Positions 1-6,224 of a stretch of 7,080 nucleotides of DNA are shown in pieces (positions within the stretch are counted from its first letter, which is position 1; each line of letters starts with the position of its first letter). The position numbers were made by a program, and so were the translations under genes. The DNA lies in contig JAOZNO010000070.1 of assembly GCA_029933755.1 (NCBI GenBank), forward strand, positions 3,406 through 10,485. Direction: 5' to 3'. The notes under the pieces were generated by a model. The model saw nothing but the letters and a program-made list of their open reading frames with translations, was not told where the DNA came from and did no database searches. The DNA is from Bacteroidales bacterium. Lineage in GTDB: Bacteria > Bacteroidota > Bacteroidia > Bacteroidales > NBLH01.

Positions 1-952
1 TCCGATTCCCTCCTAATGGTATATACAAATAATCACGTAACCATGATGATAAAGAAATATGCCACCTACGCCAAAAATCAGTAATATTAAAAGATTTATA
101 GGGGAAATTAAAGTTTATACCCAAATTGAAGCCCATTATTCGTCCTAAACCAATAGCCATATCAGAATACCCGGAAAAATCCATATAAATTTGAAGTGTA
201 TAGCCGAAAATAGCCATTAGGTTCTCAAAACCTGAATAGTGCATGGGGTCAGCAAATACCAAATCATTATATTGAGAAATATAATCAGCAATTACAGCCT
301 TTTTAAATAATCCCACCATAATCATCCACAGACCGGCATAAACATCTTCTTTTTTTAGGTTTATTTTATTTTTTAATTGGGGTAAAAACAGGTTTGCCTT
401 AACAATTGGGCCTGCTACCAACTGTGGAAAAAAGGATAAATAAAAAGCGTAATCAAGTATACTTTGGGTTGGTTTTATTTTTTTCCAGTACACATCTAAG
501 ACATAACTAATTGACTGAAAAGTATAAAAAGAAATCCCAATGGGTAAGAAAATATCCAGCGGTTGAAAGTTATTGCCAGCAATAGCATCCCAATTTTCAA
601 TAAAAAAATTAGTATATTTAAAATAAGCAAGAATTCCCAAACTAACACCCACTGAAAGTGTCAGCCATATTTTTCGCCAAAGAACTTGCTTTGCCCGGGT
701 TATTAAAATAGCAAAACTATAATCTGTAAAGGTTGTAAAAACCAAAATCCACAAATACCAGCCACTTGACTTATAATAAAATAAAAAACTAAAAGCAATC
801 ACATAAAGCGTTACTGCAAGCTTCTTTTTATGAATTAGTGTGTAAATAGTAATAAAAAAAGCAAAAAGCACAAAAAACACCCCGCTATTAAAAATCATAG
901 GGTTTTGCGGGTCGTAATTAAATAGCTCTGTTAAATATCTTAATAAGTTCAT
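1..952 (-). CDS. MBOAT family membrane O-acyltransferase (AlgI/DltB-like), 3' end missing
   Basis: This gene runs off the left edge of the window; 317 codons are visible from the ATG at 952. The protein is a polytopic inner-membrane O-acyltransferase that moves an acyl group, usually acetyl, across the membrane towards an extracytoplasmic polymer. Hallmarks of the AlgI/DltB branch are visible in order: LPIGISFYTF (136-145), FFPQLVAGPI (174-183), YMDFSGYSDMA (256-266), then WRRWHISLS with the conserved His298, and DYLYIPLGGNR at the edge. Family members are usually about 460-500 residues, so roughly the last third, including the second invariant histidine, lies outside. The start is 10 bases after the stop of the SGNH gene, so the two are probably co-transcribed. 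No Shine-Dalgarno sequence precedes the ATG, which is normal for Bacteroidota. The acceptor polymer cannot be read from the sequence. Alginate, another exopolysaccharide or a wall polymer are all possible. Confidence 0.93.
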   Translation of the reverse strand, partial: MNLLRYLTELFNYDPQNPMIFNSGVFFVLFAFFITIYTLIHKKKLAVTLYVIAFSFLFYYKSSGWYLWILVFTTFTDYSFAILITRAKQVLWRKIWLTLSVGVSLGILAYFKYTNFFIENWDAIAGNNFQPLDIFLPIGISFYTFQSISYVLDVYWKKIKPTQSILDYAFYLSFFPQLVAGPIVKANLFLPQLKNKINLKKEDVYAGLWMIMVGLFKKAVIADYISQYNDLVFADPMHYSGFENLMAIFGYTLQIYMDFSGYSDMAIGLGRIMGFNLGINFNFPYKSFNITDFWRRWHISLSSWLRDYLYIPLGGNR

Positions 953-962
953 GAGGAAAAGG

Positions 963-1733
963 CTATTTAAGCGGTTGTAAAATGGTCAGGTTGGCACTTT
1001 TCTTTGTTCTTTCCAATGGTTTTTTCATTACAATAGGATAACGACTGTCATTCATAACCCATACAGCAACAGAATCCATCCATAAAGCGGCAGAAGATTT
1101 TGTTGGATGTGCACCGTCTCTTGTACGTTTAAAGTTTAGGTTTTTTGAGGGAAAATATCGATCCTTACCCACATTCCTTTTAATCATAGTATTAATTCCG
1201 GTATCATCTTTCCAGTTTGGCGGTCCCACCCAAACAAATTTCACAGTATCTAAAGTGTTTATAATATTTTTCACATATTTTGTTCGCTTTTTTATAATAT
1301 CACGTATAAAAAGTTCATTTGCACCAAGCACTAAAAACACATAAGTTGGTTTATATTTTTTTATAAAATAGTTTAATGTATCGTAGCTACCATACCATTT
1401 TGTTTGTGAGCTATACCAAATTACGGTTTTAAGCTCGTGTTTATTAAAGTATGTATAATCCTTCATTCGCAACATTAGATATTCAATCATAGAATCGCCA
1501 ATCAATAGAATTCTTTGTGATGTAGTATCCAGCTCATTCTTTTTTCTAATGGTATCTAATCTTTGGAAGCTTTTCCCAACATTATTTTCAGGAATTCCCA
1601 GAACGAAGTTTTTTATATTCGTTTTTTTTATTTCAACACCTGCAAATTTCAGTTCGTAATCTGAAAATGAATAAATAGCTAATAATCCAAAAGTTATGAC
1701 TAGTAAACCTATTAATTGTATAATTCCCCGCAT
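963..1733 (-). CDS. Membrane-anchored SGNH/GDSL hydrolase-like protein, probable O-acetylation partner of the MBOAT protein
   Basis: The protein has 256 residues. One hydrophobic helix at about 4-22 probably anchors it with the rest in the periplasm. The SGNH blocks are intact: block I GDS at 79-81 (nucleophile Ser81), a block III equivalent GANE at 137-140 (Asn139), and block V DGAHP at 206-210 giving Asp206 and His209. The catalytic triad is therefore complete. In known systems (AlgJ/AlgX with AlgI, DltD with DltB) such proteins work with an MBOAT protein to acylate a polymer on the outer side of the inner membrane. That role here is inferred from the neighbouring gene at 952. The start ATG overlaps the esterase stop by one base (TAATG), which suggests translational coupling. 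An AGGA sequence lies about 9 bases upstream, but it falls inside the esterase codons and may be chance. It could instead be a free-standing periplasmic esterase. Confidence 0.88.
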   Translation of the reverse strand: MRGIIQLIGLLVITFGLLAIYSFSDYELKFAGVEIKKTNIKNFVLGIPENNVGKSFQRLDTIRKKNELDTTSQRILLIGDSMIEYLMLRMKDYTYFNKHELKTVIWYSSQTKWYGSYDTLNYFIKKYKPTYVFLVLGANELFIRDIIKKRTKYVKNIINTLDTVKFVWVGPPNWKDDTGINTMIKRNVGKDRYFPSKNLNFKRTRDGAHPTKSSAALWMDSVAVWVMNDSRYPIVMKKPLERTKKSANLTILQPLK

Positions 1734-2545
1734 TAGTTATTTTCCTGTTTTTTTGATTGCATAAACAACCATTTTAATAATTCAGTTTCTTCATAAGCCG
1801 GAATCCAACTTCCATGCCCTACTCCCTTATACTCAGTATAAGTTGGACTTCCTCCTACCTTTTTTATGGCATTAACCATATTTCTGCTACGTTCCACCTT
1901 CACAACTTTATCATCAGCACCATGGAAAGCCCAAATTGGTATATTTTTTATTAATTCTGCCGTAGATTCATCACCACCACCGCAAATTGGCACAGCTGCG
2001 GCAAAGGTATCAGGATATCTGGCAATAGCATCCCAGGTACCAAAACCACCCATGGAAAGCCCGGTAATATATATTCGGTTTATATCTATTGGGTATTTTT
2101 TCACTAAAGAATCAATTAAATCCATGGTCAACTGCATAGATTCTGAAGGATTTACAGGCATTATATGCTTTTCCTTATCCCACTTTACATCTACCCATCG
2201 CTCACCTTTAGGGCATTGTGGTGCAATTACAAAAGCAGGGTATTTTTTCCGACTTGCCTGATTCTGAAACAAATCCTTAATATGCATAATCTGAATTTCA
2301 TTATCACTGCCTCGCTCACCTGAACCATGAAGAAAAACCACCAAAGGATGTTTTTCAAACTTACTCTCTTCAGATAAAAAACTATTTGGATACAAGATAT
2401 TGTACAGCAAGCTGTCATTATCAGAAGAGTGAAATACTTTTTTTTGAAAAGCTTCCTGGGCTGAACTATTTTGTATCAGCATAAAAAATAAAATAGTAAA
2501 AAAAAATGCAGACTTAATTACACTCATTTTAATCTTTAATTCCAT
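1733..2545 (-). CDS. Secreted alpha/beta-hydrolase esterase (predicted peptidase/PHB-depolymerase-like fold)
   Basis: The protein has 270 residues with a Sec signal peptide: a basic start, a hydrophobic core at about 12-25 and a likely cut after SSA at residue 29. The oxyanion-loop motif HGSGERG lies at 73-79. The nucleophile elbow GLSMGG (162-167) gives Ser164. HGADDKVV (208-215) carries the acid, probably Asp212, and GVGHGSW (241-247) gives His244. The APQCP segment at 108-112 and the HGSGERG motif fit the group of secreted hydrolases annotated as predicted peptidase or phospholipase/carboxylesterase. Its substrate is unknown. It is the first gene of the unit that continues into the SGNH and MBOAT genes, so a polysaccharide acyl ester is an attractive target, but that is inference. 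Met7 (ATG at 2527) is an alternative start that would give a shorter, more typical signal peptide. A TAnnTTTG promoter element lies about 20 bases upstream of the first ATG. Confidence 0.87.
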   Translation of the reverse strand: MELKIKMSVIKSAFFFTILFFMLIQNSSAQEAFQKKVFHSSDNDSLLYNILYPNSFLSEESKFEKHPLVVFLHGSGERGSDNEIQIMHIKDLFQNQASRKKYPAFVIAPQCPKGERWVDVKWDKEKHIMPVNPSESMQLTMDLIDSLVKKYPIDINRIYITGLSMGGFGTWDAIARYPDTFAAAVPICGGGDESTAELIKNIPIWAFHGADDKVVKVERSRNMVNAIKKVGGSPTYTEYKGVGHGSWIPAYEETELLKWLFMQSKKQENN

Positions 2546-2564
2546 AATAAAAATTTAAGCTTGG

Positions 2565-2572
2565 CAAAAGTA
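2565..2572 (-). promoter_or_regulatory. Candidate -7 promoter element of the esterase-SGNH-MBOAT operon
   Basis: The minus strand reads TACTTTTG, a full match to the Bacteroidota -7 consensus TAnnTTTG. It ends 19 bases before the esterase ATG at 2545, leaving a short leader. No convincing TTG/TTTG -33 element lies at the usual spacing; the nearest TTTG is 28 bases upstream, inside the palindrome at 2601-2632. The position downstream of the terminator at 2641-2681 fits the start of a new transcription unit. Confidence 0.45.
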
Positions 2573-2600
2573 GTAAAATTTTATATTGTAAGGGCACACT

Positions 2601-2632
2601 CAAATAATTTGTTTCGTGAAAGAAACTATTTG
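2601..2632. repeat. Imperfect 32-bp palindrome upstream of the esterase promoter
   Basis: The ends CAAATA (2601-2606) and TATTTG (2627-2632) are exact inverted copies. Inside them TTT pairs with AAA and TTTC with GAAA, so 13 of the 16 half-site positions are symmetric. It begins 28 bases upstream of the -7 element at 2565-2572. It could be a binding site for an activator or repressor, or a weak cruciform. The A+T-rich background makes chance symmetry possible. Confidence 0.35.
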
Positions 2633-2640
2633 AATATGCC

Positions 2641-2681
2641 TAAAAACAAAAAAAGAGCTTGTTCTCTAAGAACAAGCTCTT
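2641..2681 (-). terminator. Strong rho-independent terminator closing the amidase-membrane protein operon
   Basis: A perfect 13-bp stem joins 2653-2665 to 2669-2681 (arm AAGAGCTTGTTCT) with a 3-base loop. Read on the minus strand it is followed at once by TTTTTGTTTTTA-type sequence (2652-2641), the classic intrinsic terminator layout. It lies 37 bases beyond the stop of the three-helix membrane protein. On the plus strand the stem is followed after a few bases by TTTTTT, so it might act in both directions. It cleanly separates this operon from the esterase unit downstream. Confidence 0.9.
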
Positions 2682-2701
2682 CAAATTTTTTATTATTTGT
2701 C

Positions 2702-2716
2702 ACCCTCTTTGAGGGT
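2702..2716. repeat. Short perfect hairpin just after the three-helix membrane protein gene
   Basis: ACCCTC (2702-2707) and GAGGGT (2711-2716) form a 6-bp G+C-rich stem with a TTT loop, one base beyond the stop codon at 2718-2720. On the plus strand it is followed by TTTTA. On the minus strand no U tract follows directly, so it is more likely a 3'-end stabilising stem, or a weak plus-strand terminator, than the main terminator of the operon. Confidence 0.45.
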
Positions 2717-2717
2717 T

Positions 2718-3179
2718 TTATCCAGCCGCAACATCATCACCAAATTCATCTTCAGCACGTTCTTCTAATAAAGTACCTGTTGTAATATATTCAGTCTTCT
2801 TACGATCAGTAGATGTCATATGATGCATAACTTTTGAGCCGAAATAGAATGCCAGCATCATTTGAAAAGCCACCATAAGCTCATGTATTTCCTCTTCAAA
2901 ACCAGTTATACGCACATTAACCAATTCTAAAATAACAACAACAAACAATAGTGTTAAAGTCAGTGTACCCCTAAATATTCCACGTGGCATATCGAATGTT
3001 TCACCTTCATATGGATTTGGATTTTCTATTGACCAATTGCCAAAAGTATATTTCTTCATTAGCAGAATAAAAAATGCCAAAACAACAATCAACCAAATGC
3101 TAATTGGTAAATATACCTGCCATAAATATAAATCAGGATTCTCGGCAAAAAACTCTACAGTACTCATGTGACTATTCAT
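2718..3179 (-). CDS. Small three-helix inner-membrane protein, holin-like, function unproven
   Basis: The protein has 153 residues and no family I can name with certainty. Three hydrophobic segments are visible at about 22-41, 70-89 and 101-118. The last contains MMLAFYFGSK, an aromatic-glycine motif in the helix. A basic stretch (DRKK, 125-128) follows, and then an acidic tail rich in Glu and Asp (139-149). Three helices in a small protein next to a cytoplasmic amidase recall class I holins, though it is longer than classic holins and has a sizeable soluble loop between helices 1 and 2 (about 42-69). It is the last gene of the operon, 35 bases after its neighbour, and the terminator follows. 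The leader before the ATG is A-rich without a Shine-Dalgarno sequence. Met5 (ATG at 3167) is an alternative start. The gene is clearly real; the holin role is inference from topology and context. Confidence 0.78.
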   Translation of the reverse strand: MNSHMSTVEFFAENPDLYLWQVYLPISIWLIVVLAFFILLMKKYTFGNWSIENPNPYEGETFDMPRGIFRGTLTLTLLFVVVILELVNVRITGFEEEIHELMVAFQMMLAFYFGSKVMHHMTSTDRKKTEYITTGTLLEERAEDEFGDDVAAG

Positions 3180-3214
3180 ATGCTTTTATTTAATTACTTT
3201 TAAATTGTCATTCT

Positions 3215-3649
3215 TTAGTTTATCAAAATGCCTACAATAAATGCTGCAACAACACCTGCAAGCGAAATTCTCGTAAAATTCTTTTGTCTTTTATTTTTCT
3301 GTATCAGGATATCAACATCTTGCGAGCATACATCCCATTTATCTTTATAAAAATTACGATCAGCCTTTAAGTCTAAAACCAAACTATCTTTAACCAAATC
3401 TTTTGATTCAAGCAAAGACACCTTTTTATGCAATTCTGCATTAATTTCCTCTTCAATTTTCAACTTTTTTGCAGCAATAATAGCTTTTCTTAACTGACGA
3501 TCATTCAACAGCCAGATTGTATCATTTTTTGGTTGAACCAACTTTTGTTCCCCTGGCATGACTACAATTGGATACTTCTGAGCCAAAACAGGTTGAACCA
3601 ATGATAAGAAAACAGCAGTAATAATTATATAAATAAGTTTATCCATCAT
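3215..3649 (-). CDS. Exported coiled-coil protein with C-terminal membrane helix, spanin-like topology
   Basis: The protein has 144 residues. It begins with a signal sequence (hydrophobic about 5-20, possible cut after VLA at 23). A polar, charged region rich in Lys, Glu and Leu with heptad character runs from about 50 to 120, and a C-terminal hydrophobic helix spans about 127-143. A coiled coil in the envelope held between an N-terminal export signal and a C-terminal membrane helix is the topology of unimolecular phage spanins. However, no lipobox cysteine follows the signal, and the only cysteine is Cys108. Uncleaved, the first helix would make it a two-helix inner-membrane protein with a periplasmic coiled coil. 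The ATG overlaps the upstream stop by one base (TAATGATG), so translation is probably coupled. A GGAG sits 4 bases before the first ATG and 7 before the second (Met2), so Met2 may be the used start. I recognise no named family. Confidence 0.75.
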   Translation of the reverse strand: MMDKLIYIIITAVFLSLVQPVLAQKYPIVVMPGEQKLVQPKNDTIWLLNDRQLRKAIIAAKKLKIEEEINAELHKKVSLLESKDLVKDSLVLDLKADRNFYKDKWDVCSQDVDILIQKNKRQKNFTRISLAGVVAAFIVGILIN

Positions 3650-4062
3650 TAATCTCCAAATAAATCATGAACTTCATGTCTTGTTTCATCAATAGTCATA
3701 TTGTTCACTTCTTTTGCAACATTTTTCTTTTTCAATTCAAGAACATCCATTTTAGCCTCGATCAATTCCAACTCTTTATCTAGTTCTGCAATTCTTTTTT
3801 CCCGGGCACCAATACGCTCGTCAAGTTCAACTCTATGCTTAATTGTTTCACTCCTCATATCATCATACTTCACCTCAAAATCCTTCATATGCTTATTACC
3901 GAACATGAAATTCTTTAAAGCCATATATGGTCCGGCAATTGCAGCAAGAATCATAGCCATACTACTCCCTTGCATATTATCAAATACGCCTTGATCATAT
4001 AATACCCCAACTACAATCAACAAGCCAACTACAATCAAACCTGTTACTATCCATTTATTCAT
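3649..4062 (-). CDS. Two-helix membrane protein with long cytoplasmic-type coiled coil
   Basis: The protein has 137 residues and I do not recognise the family. Two hydrophobic segments lie at about 4-22 and 34-52, forming a hairpin that contains short Gly- and Ala-rich stretches. From about 60 to 120 it is almost purely helical and charged (repeated Glu, Lys, Arg with spaced Leu, Ile and Met), strongly suggesting a coiled coil. It ends in an acidic-hydrophobic tail, DLFGD. A helical hairpin with a coiled-coil arm could oligomerise in the inner membrane and contact the amidase or the coiled-coil partner encoded next. That is inference. The ATG at 4062 is preceded by AAAGGTGAGC about 7 bases upstream, one of the few Shine-Dalgarno-like sequences in the window. 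It lies 86 bases after the amidase stop with no terminator between, and its stop overlaps the next start by one base. Confidence 0.75.
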   Translation of the reverse strand: MNKWIVTGLIVVGLLIVVGVLYDQGVFDNMQGSSMAMILAAIAGPYMALKNFMFGNKHMKDFEVKYDDMRSETIKHRVELDERIGAREKRIAELDKELELIEAKMDVLELKKKNVAKEVNNMTIDETRHEVHDLFGD

Positions 4063-4148
4063 TTTAAGCTCACCTTTTTAAGTATTTCCACATCTATCAT
4101 ATTAAAACAATAAAGCACCTCACAACCTAAATTACACAAGATTATCTT

Positions 4149-4964
4149 TTATGCATTATCTACATACTTTCCAAAAACCCAACCTTCAATCTCTGTTGAC
4201 ACCTTATACCAACCATTTGATTGATCAAGAATCTTCACTTTCGTTCCTTTCTTCAAAGGTCGGGCAACCCTTTTACCCTCAGTATTAGGCGTTTGCCTTA
4301 TATTCAAGGTATTCGCAGAAATCCTTCCATTTTCAGGTAATTCAGCACCCTGATCAATATATCGATCGTTTTTTAATAGTTTGTCTCGAAGTCGATCTAA
4401 TGGGAAAGCTGGTCCAGGATCAGTTTTTCTTTTTGGTGCAATTTCTTCATGCCCAAGAATAAGTTTCATACTGTATTCATCAATAAGTAATCGACAAATT
4501 TCCATAACAGTCTGAATTTGCTCCTCGGTATATGTATGCCAAAACTTTGGCTTTGTATGATTTCTATGTGTAGCCTCAATAACATCACTTGGATTAAAAG
4601 CGCTACCAAACCATGAACGATAAACATTACCACTTTTTGTTAAATGACCTGAATTAACAATTTCAATTCCAAGTGAATATTTGTTTATTCCCGTTCGGTT
4701 TCCATAAGAACTTTTGCCAGCATGCCATGCAATTAAGTTAAATGGAACTAACTGAGTAACAGATCCATCTCTATCAATTACCAAATGTGCAGATGCTTTT
4801 ACCCTGGGATTTGTTAAAGTATTTATTGCAGGTTTTGCTGGGCCTGCCGTGTAATGCAAAACGATTGTATCAGGCATGCCCGATGCATATTTACCACTAT
4901 GATTAGGTGATTTAATAAATTTTTTAATATTATCTCCGTGAATAAAATAATCTTTTATTTCCAT
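4149..4964 (-). CDS. N-acetylmuramoyl-L-alanine amidase (Amidase_2/AmpD-AmiD type) with C-terminal SH3b domain
   Basis: The protein has 271 residues. It hydrolyses the bond between muramic acid and L-alanine of the peptide stem in peptidoglycan. The Amidase_2 fold spans about 30-195. The zinc ligands are His37 (VLHYTAGP), His172 (GHEEIAP) and Asp182 in KTDPGP. Glu101 (GIEIVN) and Lys180 match the other catalytic residues of AmiD, so the site is complete. An SH3b wall-binding domain fills about 214-271 (NTLNIRQTP, then the WYKVSTEIEGWVFGKYV region). There is no signal peptide: residues 1-30 are polar. The enzyme therefore starts in the cytoplasm, as phage endolysins do, and needs help to reach the wall. 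The three downstream genes encode small membrane proteins that could supply it. It could alternatively be a cytoplasmic recycling amidase, but an SH3b domain would be unusual for that. It heads its operon, with a gap of 223 bases upstream. Confidence 0.92.
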   Translation of the reverse strand: MEIKDYFIHGDNIKKFIKSPNHSGKYASGMPDTIVLHYTAGPAKPAINTLTNPRVKASAHLVIDRDGSVTQLVPFNLIAWHAGKSSYGNRTGINKYSLGIEIVNSGHLTKSGNVYRSWFGSAFNPSDVIEATHRNHTKPKFWHTYTEEQIQTVMEICRLLIDEYSMKLILGHEEIAPKRKTDPGPAFPLDRLRDKLLKNDRYIDQGAELPENGRISANTLNIRQTPNTEGKRVARPLKKGTKVKILDQSNGWYKVSTEIEGWVFGKYVDNA

Positions 4965-4991
4965 TTGTTCTTATATTATATTTATACAGGT

Positions 4992-4999
4992 TAAAAGTA
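4992..4999 (-). promoter_or_regulatory. Weak candidate -7 promoter element of the amidase operon
   Basis: The minus strand reads TACTTTTA, matching the TAnnTTTG consensus at all but the last base, 27 bases before the amidase ATG. A TTTG lies upstream, but only 14 bases away (G at 5014), shorter than the roughly 19-21 expected. The spacer consists mainly of a run of ten A on the minus strand (5004-5013). The rest of the 4965-5187 gap is A+T-rich, with no convincing terminator for the lipoprotein gene. Confidence 0.25.
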
Positions 5000-5187
5000 A
5001 TACTTTTTTTTTTCAAAATAAAATATATATACAGTAATGTTCATTATACTTTTTGTACATCAACAAATAATTAATGATAAACTGACTTGAATTTCCCAAT
5101 TTGCAAACAATATACTTTAACTAAAGTTCACTAAAATACTGAATATCCTAACTTTATATTTTTTGCATATCATGGTTATTCCAATTC

Positions 5188-6015
5188 TCAACTGCCTGTA
5201 TTTGCGTTAAAACCTCTGAGTAAATCAGAACCGATCAATTCAAAAAACACGACATTTGGTGGACCTTCATAACCCCAACGCTCCATTTGGCAAATCACTA
5301 CAATACGCCCGCTGTTCGGACTAAGCATATAGCCTGGCACAAAAGCACCTACCAACATTGAAAAGTCATTTTCCTTATGATTATATATTTCTTTTAACCC
5401 TATCTCTGGGGATTCAATAGAAATTTTCAGTTCTTTTATTACATCAAAGCCAAAATCTGGTTCTGTCTTCGTTTTTGTATCAAGTACAATTTGGTACTCA
5501 TTCCCCTTAAATGAAGTTTTGCCTTTTTCAATCTTAAAATCGTCCTGTTGAACAAGTTCATATTTATTTAGCGATTCTTTAAAATGCTCATAATTCTCTT
5601 TCCATGTTGTTTCCAGATCACCTTCCTCTGTCTCATCAATTTTCCATGACCATATAGTTTTATTATTTACCATATCAAAAACAATAAGTTCAAAAAGGTA
5701 AAACCCACTACCTTCATCTGCAGGCTCAACAATATAAGCAAATTTACCATCTTTTGACCAGCCAATTGGGTATAATTTATCAATTAAAAAATCATCAGAT
5801 TTATCATTATATACTAACTCAGCAGGAATCTTATAATCACCCGCTTCATATCCCCCGTCTCCTGAGTTATTAATAACATCCTGATCAATTATTTCAACCA
5901 GAGTATCGTCTACACCATCTTCATCGTTATCATTAAACCACGAACAGGAAAAATTAAAAGTAGCTAGTACTACTAGTAAAATAATCAATATTGGGTAAAT
6001 CTTAATTTTGTTCAT
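5188..6015 (-). CDS. Probable lipoprotein with calcium-loop-like motif, function unknown
   Basis: The protein has 275 residues and no family I recognise. The N-terminus has basic residues, a hydrophobic stretch (8-20) and NFSC with Cys24, a loose lipobox of the kind accepted in Bacteroidota, so lipid anchoring is likely. Just after the anchor, residues 29-37 match the thrombospondin type-3/dockerin-like calcium loop DxDxDGxxD (D29, D31, D33, G34, D37), in a very acidic linker. The WSKDGKFAYIVEP segment (about 88-100) resembles a single blade motif of WD40/TolB-type propellers, but no clear repeat series follows. The body is rich in beta-type residues. It appears to be a single-gene unit. It has its own -7 element at 6052-6059 and is separated from the amidase by 223 bases. 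A surface or periplasmic location is inferred. The stop is TGA and the start at 6015 is the only ATG before the signal. Confidence 0.8.
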   Translation of the reverse strand: MNKIKIYPILIILLVVLATFNFSCSWFNDNDEDGVDDTLVEIIDQDVINNSGDGGYEAGDYKIPAELVYNDKSDDFLIDKLYPIGWSKDGKFAYIVEPADEGSGFYLFELIVFDMVNNKTIWSWKIDETEEGDLETTWKENYEHFKESLNKYELVQQDDFKIEKGKTSFKGNEYQIVLDTKTKTEPDFGFDVIKELKISIESPEIGLKEIYNHKENDFSMLVGAFVPGYMLSPNSGRIVVICQMERWGYEGPPNVVFFELIGSDLLRGFNANTGS

Positions 6016-6051
6016 ACTATACCATTTAGCTTATTAATCTATAAAACATTT

Positions 6052-6059
6052 CAAATATA
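6052..6059 (-). promoter_or_regulatory. Candidate -7 promoter element of the lipoprotein gene
   Basis: The minus strand reads TATATTTG, a full match to the Bacteroidota -7 consensus TAnnTTTG. It ends 36 bases before the ATG at 6015, giving a leader of about 30 bases. No good TTG/TTTG -33 element is visible at 19-21 bases upstream. Confidence 0.5.
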
Positions 6060-6224
6060 ACAACTTGCAATAAAAAATTATACTATTCCACTTCAACAGA
6101 GCCAAAGATATGAATAAATTCATTTATACTTTACATTTTGTTCGTTTTTTTTTGCTTATTGCTGAAATATTGAACATAAAATGAAAATATTCTGACAATT
6201 ATTTTATAATGATTAAAATAGATT

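Noticed and set aside
1866..2261. Plus-strand open frame of 131 codons
   Set aside because: It lies wholly antisense to the esterase gene, whose catalytic motifs and signal peptide are clear; the translated product has no recognisable domain.
2227..2418. Minus-strand open frame of 63 codons
   Set aside because: It lies inside the esterase gene in another frame and has no support of its own.
2561..2785. Plus-strand open frame of 74 codons
   Set aside because: It crosses the minus-strand promoter, the palindrome, the terminator stem and the antisense 3' end of the three-helix protein gene; no start signal or domain supports it.
3531..3600. GGTTGAACCA repeated at 3531-3540 and 3591-3600, exactly 60 bases apart
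   Set aside because: Both copies lie in coding sequence and encode the same residues LVQP (17-20 and 37-40) of the signal/coiled-coil protein; a regulatory role is not needed to explain two short copies.
3701..3994. Plus-strand open frame of 97 codons
   Set aside because: It is antisense to the two-helix coiled-coil gene, and its Ser-rich, low-complexity product is what the reverse of a Glu/Lys-rich coil gives.
3649..4072. Shine-Dalgarno-like sequences before the two coiled-coil genes as a sign of foreign origin
   Set aside because: A similar AGGA also precedes the SGNH gene outside the cassette, and the other cassette genes lack one, so the pattern does not separate the cassette from its neighbours.
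5115..5128. Small inverted repeat ACTTT/AAAGT downstream of the lipoprotein gene as a terminator
   Set aside because: The stem is only 5 bp of mostly A-T pairs and is not followed by a U tract on the minus strand.
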